Assembly (NCBI GenBank): GCA_026014465.1
Contig: JAOZID010000004.1
Span: 124,001 to 188,000, forward strand
From: Candidatus Bathyarchaeota archaeon
GTDB lineage: Archaea > Thermoproteota > Bathyarchaeia > Bathyarchaeales > Bathycorpusculaceae
Reading direction: 5' to 3'
Length of the DNA stretch: 64,000 nucleotides
In this document: piece after piece, positions 40,699-50,169 of the stretch
Position numbering within the stretch: position 1 is the first letter of the stretch
Layout: each line of letters begins with the position of its first letter
Translations under genes and position numbers: made by a program
The notes under the pieces: generated by a model
The model's database searches: none
Told to the model about the DNA's origin: nothing
The model's input: only the letters and a program-made list of their open reading frames with translations

Positions 40699-41349
40699 TT
40701 ATTTGGTGTTTTCTGAAACCAGCGTTTTAAGTTCTGAATCCTGGTTTTTCTTTTGCAGGGTGCCTGTCTTGCCTAGGCTTAACTGTTTTTCGCCTCGGAA
40801 GTATGAGACCCGCGCGTTTTCGATTTCCACGAAGTCTCCTGGAGCTACCGCGTCGATTTGGTCGCCCCAAAGGCACAGTTTGACTTTTTCTTGGGTTTCA
40901 TCTGTTATGACTGCTTTGGCGAGGCTGATTTGGTTTCCGAATTTGGTGTTGACTCGTTTGGGTTTTGAAATCTCAAGCACCTGAGCTTTCAGGTTAGCTT
41001 TGGTCATTCCTGGACGCAGATTCTGGATGTTCGTAAAGCTGGTAGATTCTGGTTCTTGGGCCATGTACCCTTTAACCATGTCTGCCCCCATGTATCCCCT
41101 CAGCGGGTTTCCTTCTTTTGATAGGAATTCGTTTGTTACGGGAAACTGTGCCAGAACTTGGGTGCCTTCTTTGATCATGAAGATTATGCCGTCTTCGGTT
41201 TGGGCGCGGCGTTCTATTCGGAGGTTTCCACATTGGGCTTTTCCTGTCTCGCCAGCAGTGAGCAGAGCAGAAAACAGTGTGTCAGCGTCTACGTCACATT
41301 TAACAGTGAGGAACGCAAGGTATTCGCCGGTTGATTTTTTGCTTCTCGT
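40699..41349 (-). CDS. two-domain OB-fold (RPA-like) protein without a standard start codon
   Basis: The C-terminal part, from ATG 41178, is an OB fold of the RPA/SSB type (ALKAQVLEIS-like NLKAQVLEISKPKRV, VKLCLWGDQIDAVAPGDFVEIENARV). Upstream the frame stays open for 57 more codons with clearly coding character (YLAFLTVKCDVDADTLFSAL, CGNLRIERRAQTEDGIIF), to a TAA just beyond 41352. No ATG, GTG or TTG occurs there. ACG 41349, 8 nt after GGGG, is the best candidate start. A frameshift in the nearby A runs is the alternative. About 216 residues; probably binds single-stranded nucleic acid. Confidence 0.65.
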   Translation of the reverse strand, partial: TRSKKSTGEYLAFLTVKCDVDADTLFSALLTAGETGKAQCGNLRIERRAQTEDGIIFMIKEGTQVLAQFPVTNEFLSKEGNPLRGYMGADMVKGYMAQEPESTSFTNIQNLRPGMTKANLKAQVLEISKPKRVNTKFGNQISLAKAVITDETQEKVKLCLWGDQIDAVAPGDFVEIENARVSYFRGEKQLSLGKTGTLQKKNQDSELKTLVSENTK

Positions 41350-41945
41350 TTTTTAATCCCCTTTTCTCTATTATTATCCAACGCTTAAGTGCGTTGAACA
41401 TGGACATCAAAGCATCTGAAGAGAGAGTAAAACAGCGCCGTCACTGAAAACTCTATTTCTCTAGAGAACCACGATATCCTTATACATATCAGTAGCAAAC
41501 TATTTAGGTGTATCCCTCAAAAAACTCTTTTTCTCCATGGCCACTGATGCATTTCTGCCTTTTCAAGGCAACGTTTGACTCATGTGAATTCGCTTCTTTG
41601 GACACAATTGAATCGGGTGAGAGCATACATCTAAGCCCCAACACAACAAATCCACATTTCCTCCATCCACAACTACAAACCTACACATCCAACTACAAAA
41701 ACCTGTCCCCCATCCACCTGCCAATTAACATGCCCTCTACAACCTTTCCCAAACCCACAAGTACATACAACAATCGCCGCTTCGCTTAACACAGCCAACC
41801 TCTTAGGATGCAAATAGTAATTCTATGCAGAAACTGGTGGGGGTAGGTGTTTTTTGGTGTGCTTTGATTTTGGTTGGGTGGAGCATAGCAGTTATAAGCA
41901 AGCCTGATAATTAGAATGCGCAATAAAGACTGAGTTGAGTAGTTT
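41350..41945. other. gene-free region of about 600 bp
   Basis: No convincing gene was found. A frame from GTG 41508 to 41789 exists but its second half is A/C-rich low-complexity sequence, and I do not call it. A TATA-like CCTTATACATATC lies near 41472-41485, and TATA-like AGTTATAAGC at 41888-41897 serves the Zn-ribbon gene. A degenerate G-rich repeat sits at 41817-41852. Confidence 0.5.
41817..41852 (+). repeat. degenerate copy of the G-rich repeat (copy D)
   Basis: GTAATTCTATGCAGAAACTG followed by GTGGGGGTAGG matches the ordered blocks AATTGTATGCAGAAA and the G-rich tract of copies A-C, with several changes and no TCTA end. It is likely an old copy, but chance resemblance is possible. Confidence 0.4.
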
Positions 41946-42131
41946 ATGTCGGAAAAACCTTCCCTCTCACTGGTTACCTGCACTAGCTGCGGAAAACCTA
42001 TTCCTCCGGGCAGTGAAGCTACAAAGTTTCTGTGCCCCAACTGTGGAGAAATCCAGATAAAACGTGACGGAAAATGCCGCAAATTCGGCAGACCCTATAA
42101 GTGCCCCAAATGTGGGTTTACAGGACCATAG
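41946..42131 (+). CDS. small zinc-ribbon RNA-binding-type protein (DUF1610/HVO_2753-like)
   Basis: 61 residues from ATG 41946. Four Cys-x2-Cys pairs are visible (CTSC, CPNC, and [13 protein letters not shown] with KCGF), forming two zinc ribbons, the size and layout of the archaeal HVO_2753-type proteins. It lies 15 bp upstream of aEF1B, a frequent archaeal neighbour, suggesting a role linked to translation. The molecular function is not established. Confidence 0.88.
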   Translation: MSEKPSLSLVTCTSCGKPIPPGSEATKFLCPNCGEIQIKRDGKCRKFGRPYKCPKCGFTGP

Positions 42132-42146
42132 CGAGGTAATTGCTGT

Positions 42147-42422
42147 ATGGGTCATGTTGTTGTTACTTACAAGGTGTTTCCTGAGGATATCGTCAAGGAT
42201 TTTGCTCCTTTGAAAGAGCAGATTAAAGGTGTTGTGCCTGATAACGCGGAGATTATGGGTTATGGTGAAGAGCCAATTGCTTTTGGGCTTGTTGCGCTTT
42301 TGACGCAAATCCAGTTCTCTGAAGATGAGACAGGCATCGCAGATGATGTGGAAAACAAGCTCTCAGAGTTGCCAGGCATAAGCCAGGTTCAAACTTTGAT
42401 GGTACGGCGCACCAGCAGATAA
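42147..42422 (+). CDS. ef1b: translation elongation factor aEF1B (EF-1 beta)
   Basis: 91 residues, the full archaeal length. It is the guanine nucleotide exchange factor for aEF1A. VVVTYKVFPEDI at the start, the PIAFGLVALLTQIQFSED core strand and the closing VENKLSELPGISQVQTLMVRR match the family. It is in a likely operon with the upstream zinc-ribbon gene. aEF1A itself is not in the window. Confidence 0.93.
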   Translation: MGHVVVTYKVFPEDIVKDFAPLKEQIKGVVPDNAEIMGYGEEPIAFGLVALLTQIQFSEDETGIADDVENKLSELPGISQVQTLMVRRTSR

Positions 42423-42504
42423 ACTCTGCCTACGCTCAAACCTTTATATATCATACAAAACCTTCTTTCCTACACCTAAAAATATTTCACAGGTAGGTTT
42501 CTAA

Positions 42505-44682
<2,178 letters not shown>

Positions 44683-44696
44683 GAGAAAAACAAAAA

Positions 44697-44930
44697 ATGC
44701 CCGTCCCAACAAAAACCTGGAAAACCCGACCCGCCTACTACTACCTAATGGAAATCCTAAACAAAAAAGGCGACCTCCCCGAAAACGAACTCTTCAACGC
44801 ATTGCAGCACGAATACGGCGACCTAGGATACAAAGACTTCATCAGCCTCCTCCTCAACCTCGAAGTCGCAGGCAAAATCCGCACCACCTCACTTTCCCGC
44901 GGAAAAAAACGCATCGAACTCGTCCACTAA
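44697..44930 (+). CDS. small winged-helix-like conserved protein
   Basis: 77 residues from ATG 44697 with AGGAGAAA about 9 nt upstream. The helical pattern WKTRPAYYYLMEILNKKGDLPENELFNAL, GYKDFISLLLNLEVAGKIRT and a basic RGKKRIELVH end suggest a winged helix. It follows cdc48 by 14 bp. I know similar short archaeal proteins but not their function; a DNA- or RNA-binding partner of the operon is possible. Confidence 0.65.
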   Translation: MPVPTKTWKTRPAYYYLMEILNKKGDLPENELFNALQHEYGDLGYKDFISLLLNLEVAGKIRTTSLSRGKKRIELVH

Positions 44931-44971
44931 ACCCCACGCTTTCCTTTTCTTTTTTGTTTTGGTGAAACTGC

Positions 44972-46186
44972 TTGCAGGAACCCGTCGCGGTTGTCGGTGC
45001 AGGTCCTGCGGGCTCCTTTTTCGCTTATGAACTAGCCAAAAAAGGCGCCGCAGTCACAGTTTTCGAAGAACACCCCCAAGCAGGCTACCCCTCCCACTGC
45101 GCAGGACACCTAAGCATCCGCAGCCTACGCAAATTCGGCTTATACCCCCTGCCCCCTCCAATTTTGGAAAACGAGTTCTCCGCCGCCAACTTTTACTCCG
45201 CCTATGGAACCAAATTCGCCGTAAAACTCGCAAAGCCCGTGACCTGCGCTGTGAACCGTGCCCTCTTCGACCAGTACCTTGCCCAAAAAGCCCAAGACGC
45301 AGGCGCCCAATTCCGCTTCAACAGCCGCGTGCAGTCGCTTATTCGCAAAAACGGCGTAGTCTGCGGCGTAAACGTGCAAAAACCTGACGGGTCTTTGGTT
45401 GGGGTGCGTGCGCCGTTGGTTGTGGATGCTGAAGGGATTTCGTCGCGGCTTTTGCGCCAAGCAGGCTTGCGCGGGCTGCGCGGCGACGGGTTAGTTTACG
45501 CAATAGAAGCTGAAATCACGGGCGCGCGGGGCGTGGAGGAGCATGCAGTGGAAGTTTACGTGGGCAAAGCGTATGCGCCTGGATTTTACGGCTGGCTCAT
45601 CCCCCGACCTGACGGCACCGCTAAACTGGGCTTGGCAACCAGCCACGGCAACCCCAAAACGTACCTGCAACGGCTTATCCAAAAGCACCCAGTAGCGTCA
45701 AAGCAACTAAAACATGCAAAAATTCAATCCACTGCTTTTCACGCCATCACCCTTGGCGGTCCAATTCCCCAAATGTACACCGACGGCTTTTTAGCTGTTG
45801 GCGACTGCGCCTCCCAAGTCAAACCCACCACAGGCGGCGGCGTCATCTTCAGCCTCACATGCGCAAAAACAGCCGCCCAAACCACAAAACAAGCCCTAAA
45901 CAAAAACGACCTCTCCACCACAACCCTGCAAGCGTACCAAAAACAAACCCACAAACTCCTAAACCACGACTACCAAACCATGCACCACCTCCACAAACTC
46001 CTCAACCACACAACCGACAAAAAATTTGATAACACCCTAAAATTCACCAACAAAATCCAACTCCAAAAAGCCCTAACCAACATCGACGAAATCGACCACC
46101 AAACCAAAACCCTCCTCGCCATAGCAACCAAACCCCAAACCTACGCCACCCTAACCTACCTACTAACCACCCTACTAAAACCCTAA
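44972..46186 (+). CDS. geranylgeranyl reductase family FAD-dependent oxidoreductase
   Basis: 404 residues starting at TTG 44972. FAD-binding VVGAGPAGSFFAYEL (about 6-20) with an acidic VFEEHPQAG, the GGR motif YPSHCAGHLSIRSL, and GDCASQVKPTTGGGVIFSL near residue 272 match archaeal GGR-family proteins, which saturate isoprenoid chains of membrane lipids. The last 100 residues are coded by an unusually A/C-rich, G-poor strand. Substrate assignment to lipid rather than another isoprenoid is inferred from family membership. Confidence 0.82.
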   Translation: MQEPVAVVGAGPAGSFFAYELAKKGAAVTVFEEHPQAGYPSHCAGHLSIRSLRKFGLYPLPPPILENEFSAANFYSAYGTKFAVKLAKPVTCAVNRALFDQYLAQKAQDAGAQFRFNSRVQSLIRKNGVVCGVNVQKPDGSLVGVRAPLVVDAEGISSRLLRQAGLRGLRGDGLVYAIEAEITGARGVEEHAVEVYVGKAYAPGFYGWLIPRPDGTAKLGLATSHGNPKTYLQRLIQKHPVASKQLKHAKIQSTAFHAITLGGPIPQMYTDGFLAVGDCASQVKPTTGGGVIFSLTCAKTAAQTTKQALNKNDLSTTTLQAYQKQTHKLLNHDYQTMHHLHKLLNHTTDKKFDNTLKFTNKIQLQKALTNIDEIDHQTKTLLAIATKPQTYATLTYLLTTLLKP

Positions 46187-46196
46187 ACAAAACAAC

Positions 46197-46250
46197 ACAA
46201 AAGTAGACCCCCTCCCCCCTTTTCTGCATACAATTAAAAAATAGCAGACC
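46197..46250 (-). repeat. dispersed G-rich repeat, copy C (reverse orientation)
   Basis: The reverse strand reads GGTCTGCT, a T tract, AATTGTATGCAGAAAA, GGGGGGAGGGGG and TCTACTTTTGT, matching copy A over about 53 bp. It begins 10 bp past the stop of the GGR gene in the same relative orientation as copy A to its gene, and it marks the left edge of the AT-rich island. Confidence 0.85.
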
Positions 46251-46336
46251 TTTTTTCCTCTTTGGAGCAAATGAACCTGTAACTTGACAAGTTGCTCTGT
46301 TAGTTGTTGTGATTTTATGAAATTGATTCTTGATTA

Positions 46337-46678
46337 TTACCCATATCTTACTTCTTTGAAGTTCTTTCCTAATCTTCTCTTTGTACTTCTTTGAATTTTA
46401 GATAATTGCGATTTGCCTGTTTTCACTTCAACTGTTTTTGGTTTCCCTATTTTATTGCCAAAAATATCTCTTTTTTGGACAATGAAGTCTCCACCCCTAT
46501 GAATCTTTTTACAATCGTTGCCTTGAAGCCTTTGTTGAAGAGCAAAGCTTTCCTCAGCCATCCTACCTCTAAAACGATTATTTGATAACGTTTGACGTTT
46601 TGAGAAATTGCGCAATCCCAAATCAAAGCCATTAAAACCAAAAACGTTCTTGGCTTCATTTGAACGCTTGCTTTTCAC
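46337..46678 (-). CDS. hypothetical protein, possibly PD-(D/E)XK nuclease-like
   Basis: 113 residues from GTG 46678, with GAGG about 10 nt upstream. RGRMAEESFALQQRLQGN, then GGDFIVQKRD and KTVEVKTGKSQLS fit an E...D...ExK layout of PD-(D/E)XK nucleases such as archaeal resolvases and restriction-type enzymes. The basic RRLGKNFKEVRYG tail is consistent with nucleic acid binding. The match is pattern only. It lies 26 bp after the small gene at 46705 and belongs to an AT-rich island unlike its surroundings. Confidence 0.5.
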   Translation of the reverse strand: MKSKRSNEAKNVFGFNGFDLGLRNFSKRQTLSNNRFRGRMAEESFALQQRLQGNDCKKIHRGGDFIVQKRDIFGNKIGKPKTVEVKTGKSQLSKIQRSTKRRLGKNFKEVRYG

Positions 46679-46704
46679 CTTTTATCGTCCTCATCGGTCT
46701 TTGA

Positions 46705-46857
46705 TTAAACTTTAAACCAATCTGGTTCATGGTTTGAGTCGGAGTCATATCGACCATTGCTTTTTCTGTATCGCTTCCTTCGATTTCCACAGAACCGTTC
46801 AACGTTGTCGAGTGCAACGTTAGACCCGCCTTCAAAGATGCTTTTTTTCCTGCCCAT
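46705..46857 (-). CDS. small basic hypothetical protein
   Basis: About 50 residues from ATG 46857 (the frame stays open to GTG 46902, but a TATA-like sequence near 46870-46898 overlaps that stretch). The sequence MGRKKSIFEGGSNVALDNVE and a basic NRRKRYRKSNGRY tail ending DWFKV suggest a small nucleic-acid-associated protein. No family is recognised. It is followed by the nuclease-like gene in the same direction, 26 bp downstream. Confidence 0.4.
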   Translation of the reverse strand: MGRKKSIFEGGSNVALDNVERFCGNRRKRYRKSNGRYDSDSNHEPDWFKV

Positions 46858-46993
46858 TTTAATCGATTGATATATGCAATGCTCTGCTTTTAAATTATTC
46901 ACAATTTGTGGCTTCTGTTTTATCGATTATTGTAACTGTTGATGTGAGGATAAGTACAAAAAAGGGCTTTAAAAGAAATAAAACGTACCTATC

Positions 46994-47632
46994 TTAGTGT
47001 TGCCACCAGTGTTTCTTTTTTGATGTCTTCTCCCTCTTTCCCTTGCCATATTTTTTATAATATTCTTCTACTATGGCATCAACACTCTTCGTTGTTTGTG
47101 CATAATTGAGGTATTCTCGATATTCCGCATTTGAATAGACTTCAAGTGGAACCATAAATCTGATGCCATATTTGTTCTCAGTAGTTGTTGCCTTCCCTAT
47201 TGCTCTCAGTTTCTCTTCTTCTGCTTTTTGTATCGCCTTTTCTTTTGCTTCTTTTTCTGATTGTTCAATTCTTTCTTGTCTGTCTGCTTCATTCATTCTA
47301 TCCATTGCTTGTTTTATCGCTTGGTTTTGAGTCTTTTCTTCACGTTCTATTTTTTCAATAGTCTTACGCAATAAAATGAAGTCGGGGTGTCCACCTTCGC
47401 GTTTGTATTCGGCATGAAACGCCGCCTTTATTCTTGGGTCTCCTTCTACATCAAAAATTGCTTCCCAATCTACAATATATGGAAACTTGGGTTTGAGATG
47501 ATGCATACAGAACCACTTTTTGCATAGTTCACAGCGATAAATCGGCTTCACTGATGAATCGCCGTTTTTTGTGGAACATTCATGGCATATACCCACCTCA
47601 TGTGTTTCTGGTTCTATGGCAGACCCCTTCAA
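46994..47632 (-). CDS. zinc-finger and coiled-coil hypothetical protein
   Basis: Up to 212 residues. The N-terminus has ICHECSTKN...YRCELCKKWFCMHHLKPKFPY, a Cys/His set resembling an AN1-type zinc finger but with fewer ligands. A long charged helical region (about 95-150, EKIEREEKTQNQAI...EKEAKEKAIQKAEEEKL) should form a coiled coil, followed by a basic tail KGKREKTSKKKHWW. A minus-strand TATA GTTATAAAC-like sequence at 47636-47644 predicts a start near 47613, so GTG 47596 may be the true start. Part of the AT-rich island; function unknown. Confidence 0.6.
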   Translation of the reverse strand: MKGSAIEPETHEVGICHECSTKNGDSSVKPIYRCELCKKWFCMHHLKPKFPYIVDWEAIFDVEGDPRIKAAFHAEYKREGGHPDFILLRKTIEKIEREEKTQNQAIKQAMDRMNEADRQERIEQSEKEAKEKAIQKAEEEKLRAIGKATTTENKYGIRFMVPLEVYSNAEYREYLNYAQTTKSVDAIVEEYYKKYGKGKREKTSKKKHWWQH

Positions 47633-47794
47633 TCAAGTTATAAACACTTTGCCCTTTTTAGTTTTTATAAATTGTAGGCTTTATCAAATTCCACTGCCTA
47701 TCGTTTTGGCTTGAGTATGTAGTCGCATGTTATTTTGTCTGCAAATGCTTAAACCTTGGTATGTTAACTTTGTAGCCGTTGAAGTTGGTTTGGT

Positions 47795-48157
47795 ATGCGT
47801 GTGTTTGATTATAAGCAGGTGTTGGTGTTTCGTAAGGATTTGCAGTTGAGTAAGGGTAAGTTGGCGGCTCAGGCGGGTCATGCGGCGGTTTCTGCTGCTC
47901 AGGAGGCTCATATTCATAATCGGAAGTGGTGGGATGGTTGGTTGTTTGAGGGTCAGCGTAAGATTGCGGTGAAGGTTGAGAATGAGAAGGCGATGCGTAA
48001 GTTGGAGGTTGCGGCTGAGGAGTTGGGTTTGCCTCATGCGTTGATTGTGGATGCGGGGTTAACGGAGATTCCTGAGGGGACGGTTACGTGTTTGGGGATT
48101 GGTCCTGCGCCTGCGGAGATTATGGATCGTTTGACGGGTCAGCTGCAGTTGCTTTAG
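47795..48157 (+). CDS. pth2: peptidyl-tRNA hydrolase, Pth2 type
   Basis: Releases tRNA from stalled peptidyl-tRNA. 120 residues, the full archaeal length. KQVLVFRKDLQLSKGKLAAQAGHAAVSA, KIAVKVENEKAM and HALIVDAGLTEIPEGTVTCLGIGPAP match Pth2 throughout, including the catalytic Lys/Asp area. It is 13 bp upstream of truD in the same direction. Its coding strand is strikingly G/T-ending, unlike many neighbours. Confidence 0.95.
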   Translation: MRVFDYKQVLVFRKDLQLSKGKLAAQAGHAAVSAAQEAHIHNRKWWDGWLFEGQRKIAVKVENEKAMRKLEVAAEELGLPHALIVDAGLTEIPEGTVTCLGIGPAPAEIMDRLTGQLQLL

Positions 48158-48170
48158 GAGCGGTGGTGGT

Positions 48171-49541
48171 TTGGTGGCTGTTGGGGTTCCTGTTTTGGAT
48201 TGCAGTTTGGGTCTTGAAGCGTACGCGACCACAACCGCTGGGATAGGCGGCGCGATAAAGCGGGGGGCTGAGGATTTTGTGGTTGAAGAAGTCTTGGTGG
48301 ACGGCTCCAAAGCATCCGCCACGCCTGAAGAGGTCGCTGGGAAGCCTCCGTTGGGCGCATCTGAGCGGCAGACGCGGTTTTTGCTTTGCAGTTTGGTGAA
48401 GCGTAATTGGGATATGTTCATGGCGGTCAAGAATGTAGCGTCGCAGCTTGGCGTTGAGTCGGGGCGCGTGCAGTTTGCAGGCATCAAAGACGCAAAAGCC
48501 TTAACCGCGCAGTACGTCACCGTGGAGGGCGCAACCTTCGAATCCGCTGGGAAAGTCAACGTCAAAGACCTCACCCTAACGCCTTTGGGGTACTTTCGAG
48601 AAGCCCTCTCCACCTTCTACTTGCTGGGAAACAATTTTCGCATAACCATCCAAGAACCCACGCTAACCGCCGCGGAGGCGCAACAGCAAATCACAAAGAC
48701 CATAGAGCAGCTACAAGACGTTGGGGGCATACCCAACTTTTACGGTCACCAACGCTTCGGAACCACCCGCCCCATAACACATCTCGTTGGAAAAGCCATC
48801 GTCCAAGGCGATTTGGAGCAAGCTGCCCTGCTGTTTTTGGCAAAACCCAGCCCCCACGAACACCCAAGCTCGCGAGAAGCCCGCGCCGCCCTGCAAGAAA
48901 CCCAAGATTTCCAAAGGGCTCTGCAGGATTTTCCGCGGCAACTGCGCTACGAACGCTATATGCTGGAGCATTTAGCCCAGAGCCCTGGGGATTTTGTGGG
49001 GGCGTTTAGGCGTTTGCCCTTAAAGCTGCGTATGTTGTTTGTGCAGGCGTATCAGTCGTTGTTGTTTAACAGGTTTTTGAGTGCACGCCTAAAACAAGGC
49101 TTAGCGTTAAACAAGGCTGCGGTGGGGGATTACGTGGTGAATGTGGAGCGCACGGGCTTGGCGATGGTGAAAACAGGCAAAATCGTCGCAGAATCGCAAA
49201 TAGCGCAGGTGAACGAGCAAATTGCGGCGGGAAAAATGCGGGTGGCGTTGCCTGTGGTCGGTTTTAGCCAGAAACTCTCACAGGGCGAAATCGGACAAAC
49301 CCAACAGCGCATCATGGCTGAGGAAGGCATAGACCGCCAAAGCTTTCACATGCAACAACTCCCAGAAATCAACGCCCGCGGAGAACTACGCGCCGCCGCC
49401 TGCCCCATCCAAAACTTCCAGCACCTAAACAACCCCGCGCAAAGTCCGCAAGTTGAGTTCATGCTGCAAAAAGGCTCCTACGCCACCGTGCTGCTGCGCG
49501 AAATCATAAAACCCCAAGACCTCGTAGCGGCAGGCTTCTAA
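48171..49541 (+). CDS. truD: tRNA pseudouridine(13) synthase TruD
   Basis: Isomerises uridine 13 in tRNA. 456 residues from GTG 48171. GAIKRGAEDFVVEEVLVDG near the start, the catalytic Asp107 in AGIKDAKALTAQ, IPNFYGHQRFGTTRP and the PVVGF region characterise archaeal/eukaryotic TruD, which has the TRUD insertion domain (about 160-330). It is in an operon with pth2, both acting on tRNA. The gene shows internal blocks of contrasting codon style. Confidence 0.94.
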   Translation: MVAVGVPVLDCSLGLEAYATTTAGIGGAIKRGAEDFVVEEVLVDGSKASATPEEVAGKPPLGASERQTRFLLCSLVKRNWDMFMAVKNVASQLGVESGRVQFAGIKDAKALTAQYVTVEGATFESAGKVNVKDLTLTPLGYFREALSTFYLLGNNFRITIQEPTLTAAEAQQQITKTIEQLQDVGGIPNFYGHQRFGTTRPITHLVGKAIVQGDLEQAALLFLAKPSPHEHPSSREARAALQETQDFQRALQDFPRQLRYERYMLEHLAQSPGDFVGAFRRLPLKLRMLFVQAYQSLLFNRFLSARLKQGLALNKAAVGDYVVNVERTGLAMVKTGKIVAESQIAQVNEQIAAGKMRVALPVVGFSQKLSQGEIGQTQQRIMAEEGIDRQSFHMQQLPEINARGELRAAACPIQNFQHLNNPAQSPQVEFMLQKGSYATVLLREIIKPQDLVAAGF

Positions 49542-49548
49542 CTTTGGG

Positions 49549-50088
49549 TTAGGTTTCTTCGGGGCATGCTTTGTCGGTTTGGTTTAGGTCGCGTAGGCGG
49601 TTGACGCCGTCGATTTCTTTGATGAATGTGGCGGTGGTTTTGGGGACGAGGTTGACCCAGCTTTCGTCTTTTAGCATTTTTTCGCGCACCATGGTGGAGG
49701 AGTAGAATTGGCGTTCAAAGAATGGTATGCCTTTTACGCGGTAGCCTGATTCCATGAATAGTCTGCGGGTTAGGGGTTCGTTGGAGTAGACGATTTGGAA
49801 TTTTGGGGTGTAGCCTTCTAGGGCGCTGACCCACATCATGTGGAGGTGGACGTCGGGGACGGGGACTATCCAGACGCGGCTTAGGTCGGTTTTGGCTTCT
49901 TCAAGGGCAGAGCGTATCATAACTAAGCGCTCACCCGTGGTGAAGGGGTTGGTTTTGTCGTGGCTGTACTGGGCGCTGCCAATTACGATTACGAGTTCTT
50001 CAACTTCTTCTAAAATGTCTTTGATGGCTTCCAGATGCCCCAAATGAAACGGCTGAAACCTGCCCACATACAATCCCCGAGTAAGCAA
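49549..50088 (-). CDS. nadM: nicotinamide-nucleotide adenylyltransferase, archaeal type
   Basis: Adenylates NMN to NAD+. 179 residues. The class I nucleotidyltransferase motif GRFQPFHLGHLEAI (residues 9-22, HLGH) and YSSTMVREKML (ISSTxxR-like) near 131 are intact. KTNPFTTGERLVMI is the usual substrate region. It lies 7 bp from the convergent truD stop and downstream of the large membrane protein genes on the same strand. Confidence 0.93.
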   Translation of the reverse strand: MLTRGLYVGRFQPFHLGHLEAIKDILEEVEELVIVIGSAQYSHDKTNPFTTGERLVMIRSALEEAKTDLSRVWIVPVPDVHLHMMWVSALEGYTPKFQIVYSNEPLTRRLFMESGYRVKGIPFFERQFYSSTMVREKMLKDESWVNLVPKTTATFIKEIDGVNRLRDLNQTDKACPEET

Positions 50089-50169
50089 TACACTGCACCT
50101 GCGCCTTCAAAAAAGGACACCCCAAGCATTTATCATTTACTCTTTTTCCCCGCCTGTGCCGCGTTTGGG

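Noticed and set aside
41508-41789. Frame of 93 codons from GTG 41508
   Set aside because: The second half is Asn/Pro/Thr-rich low complexity from A/C-rich sequence; no family or ribosome binding site; kept only as a possible relic.
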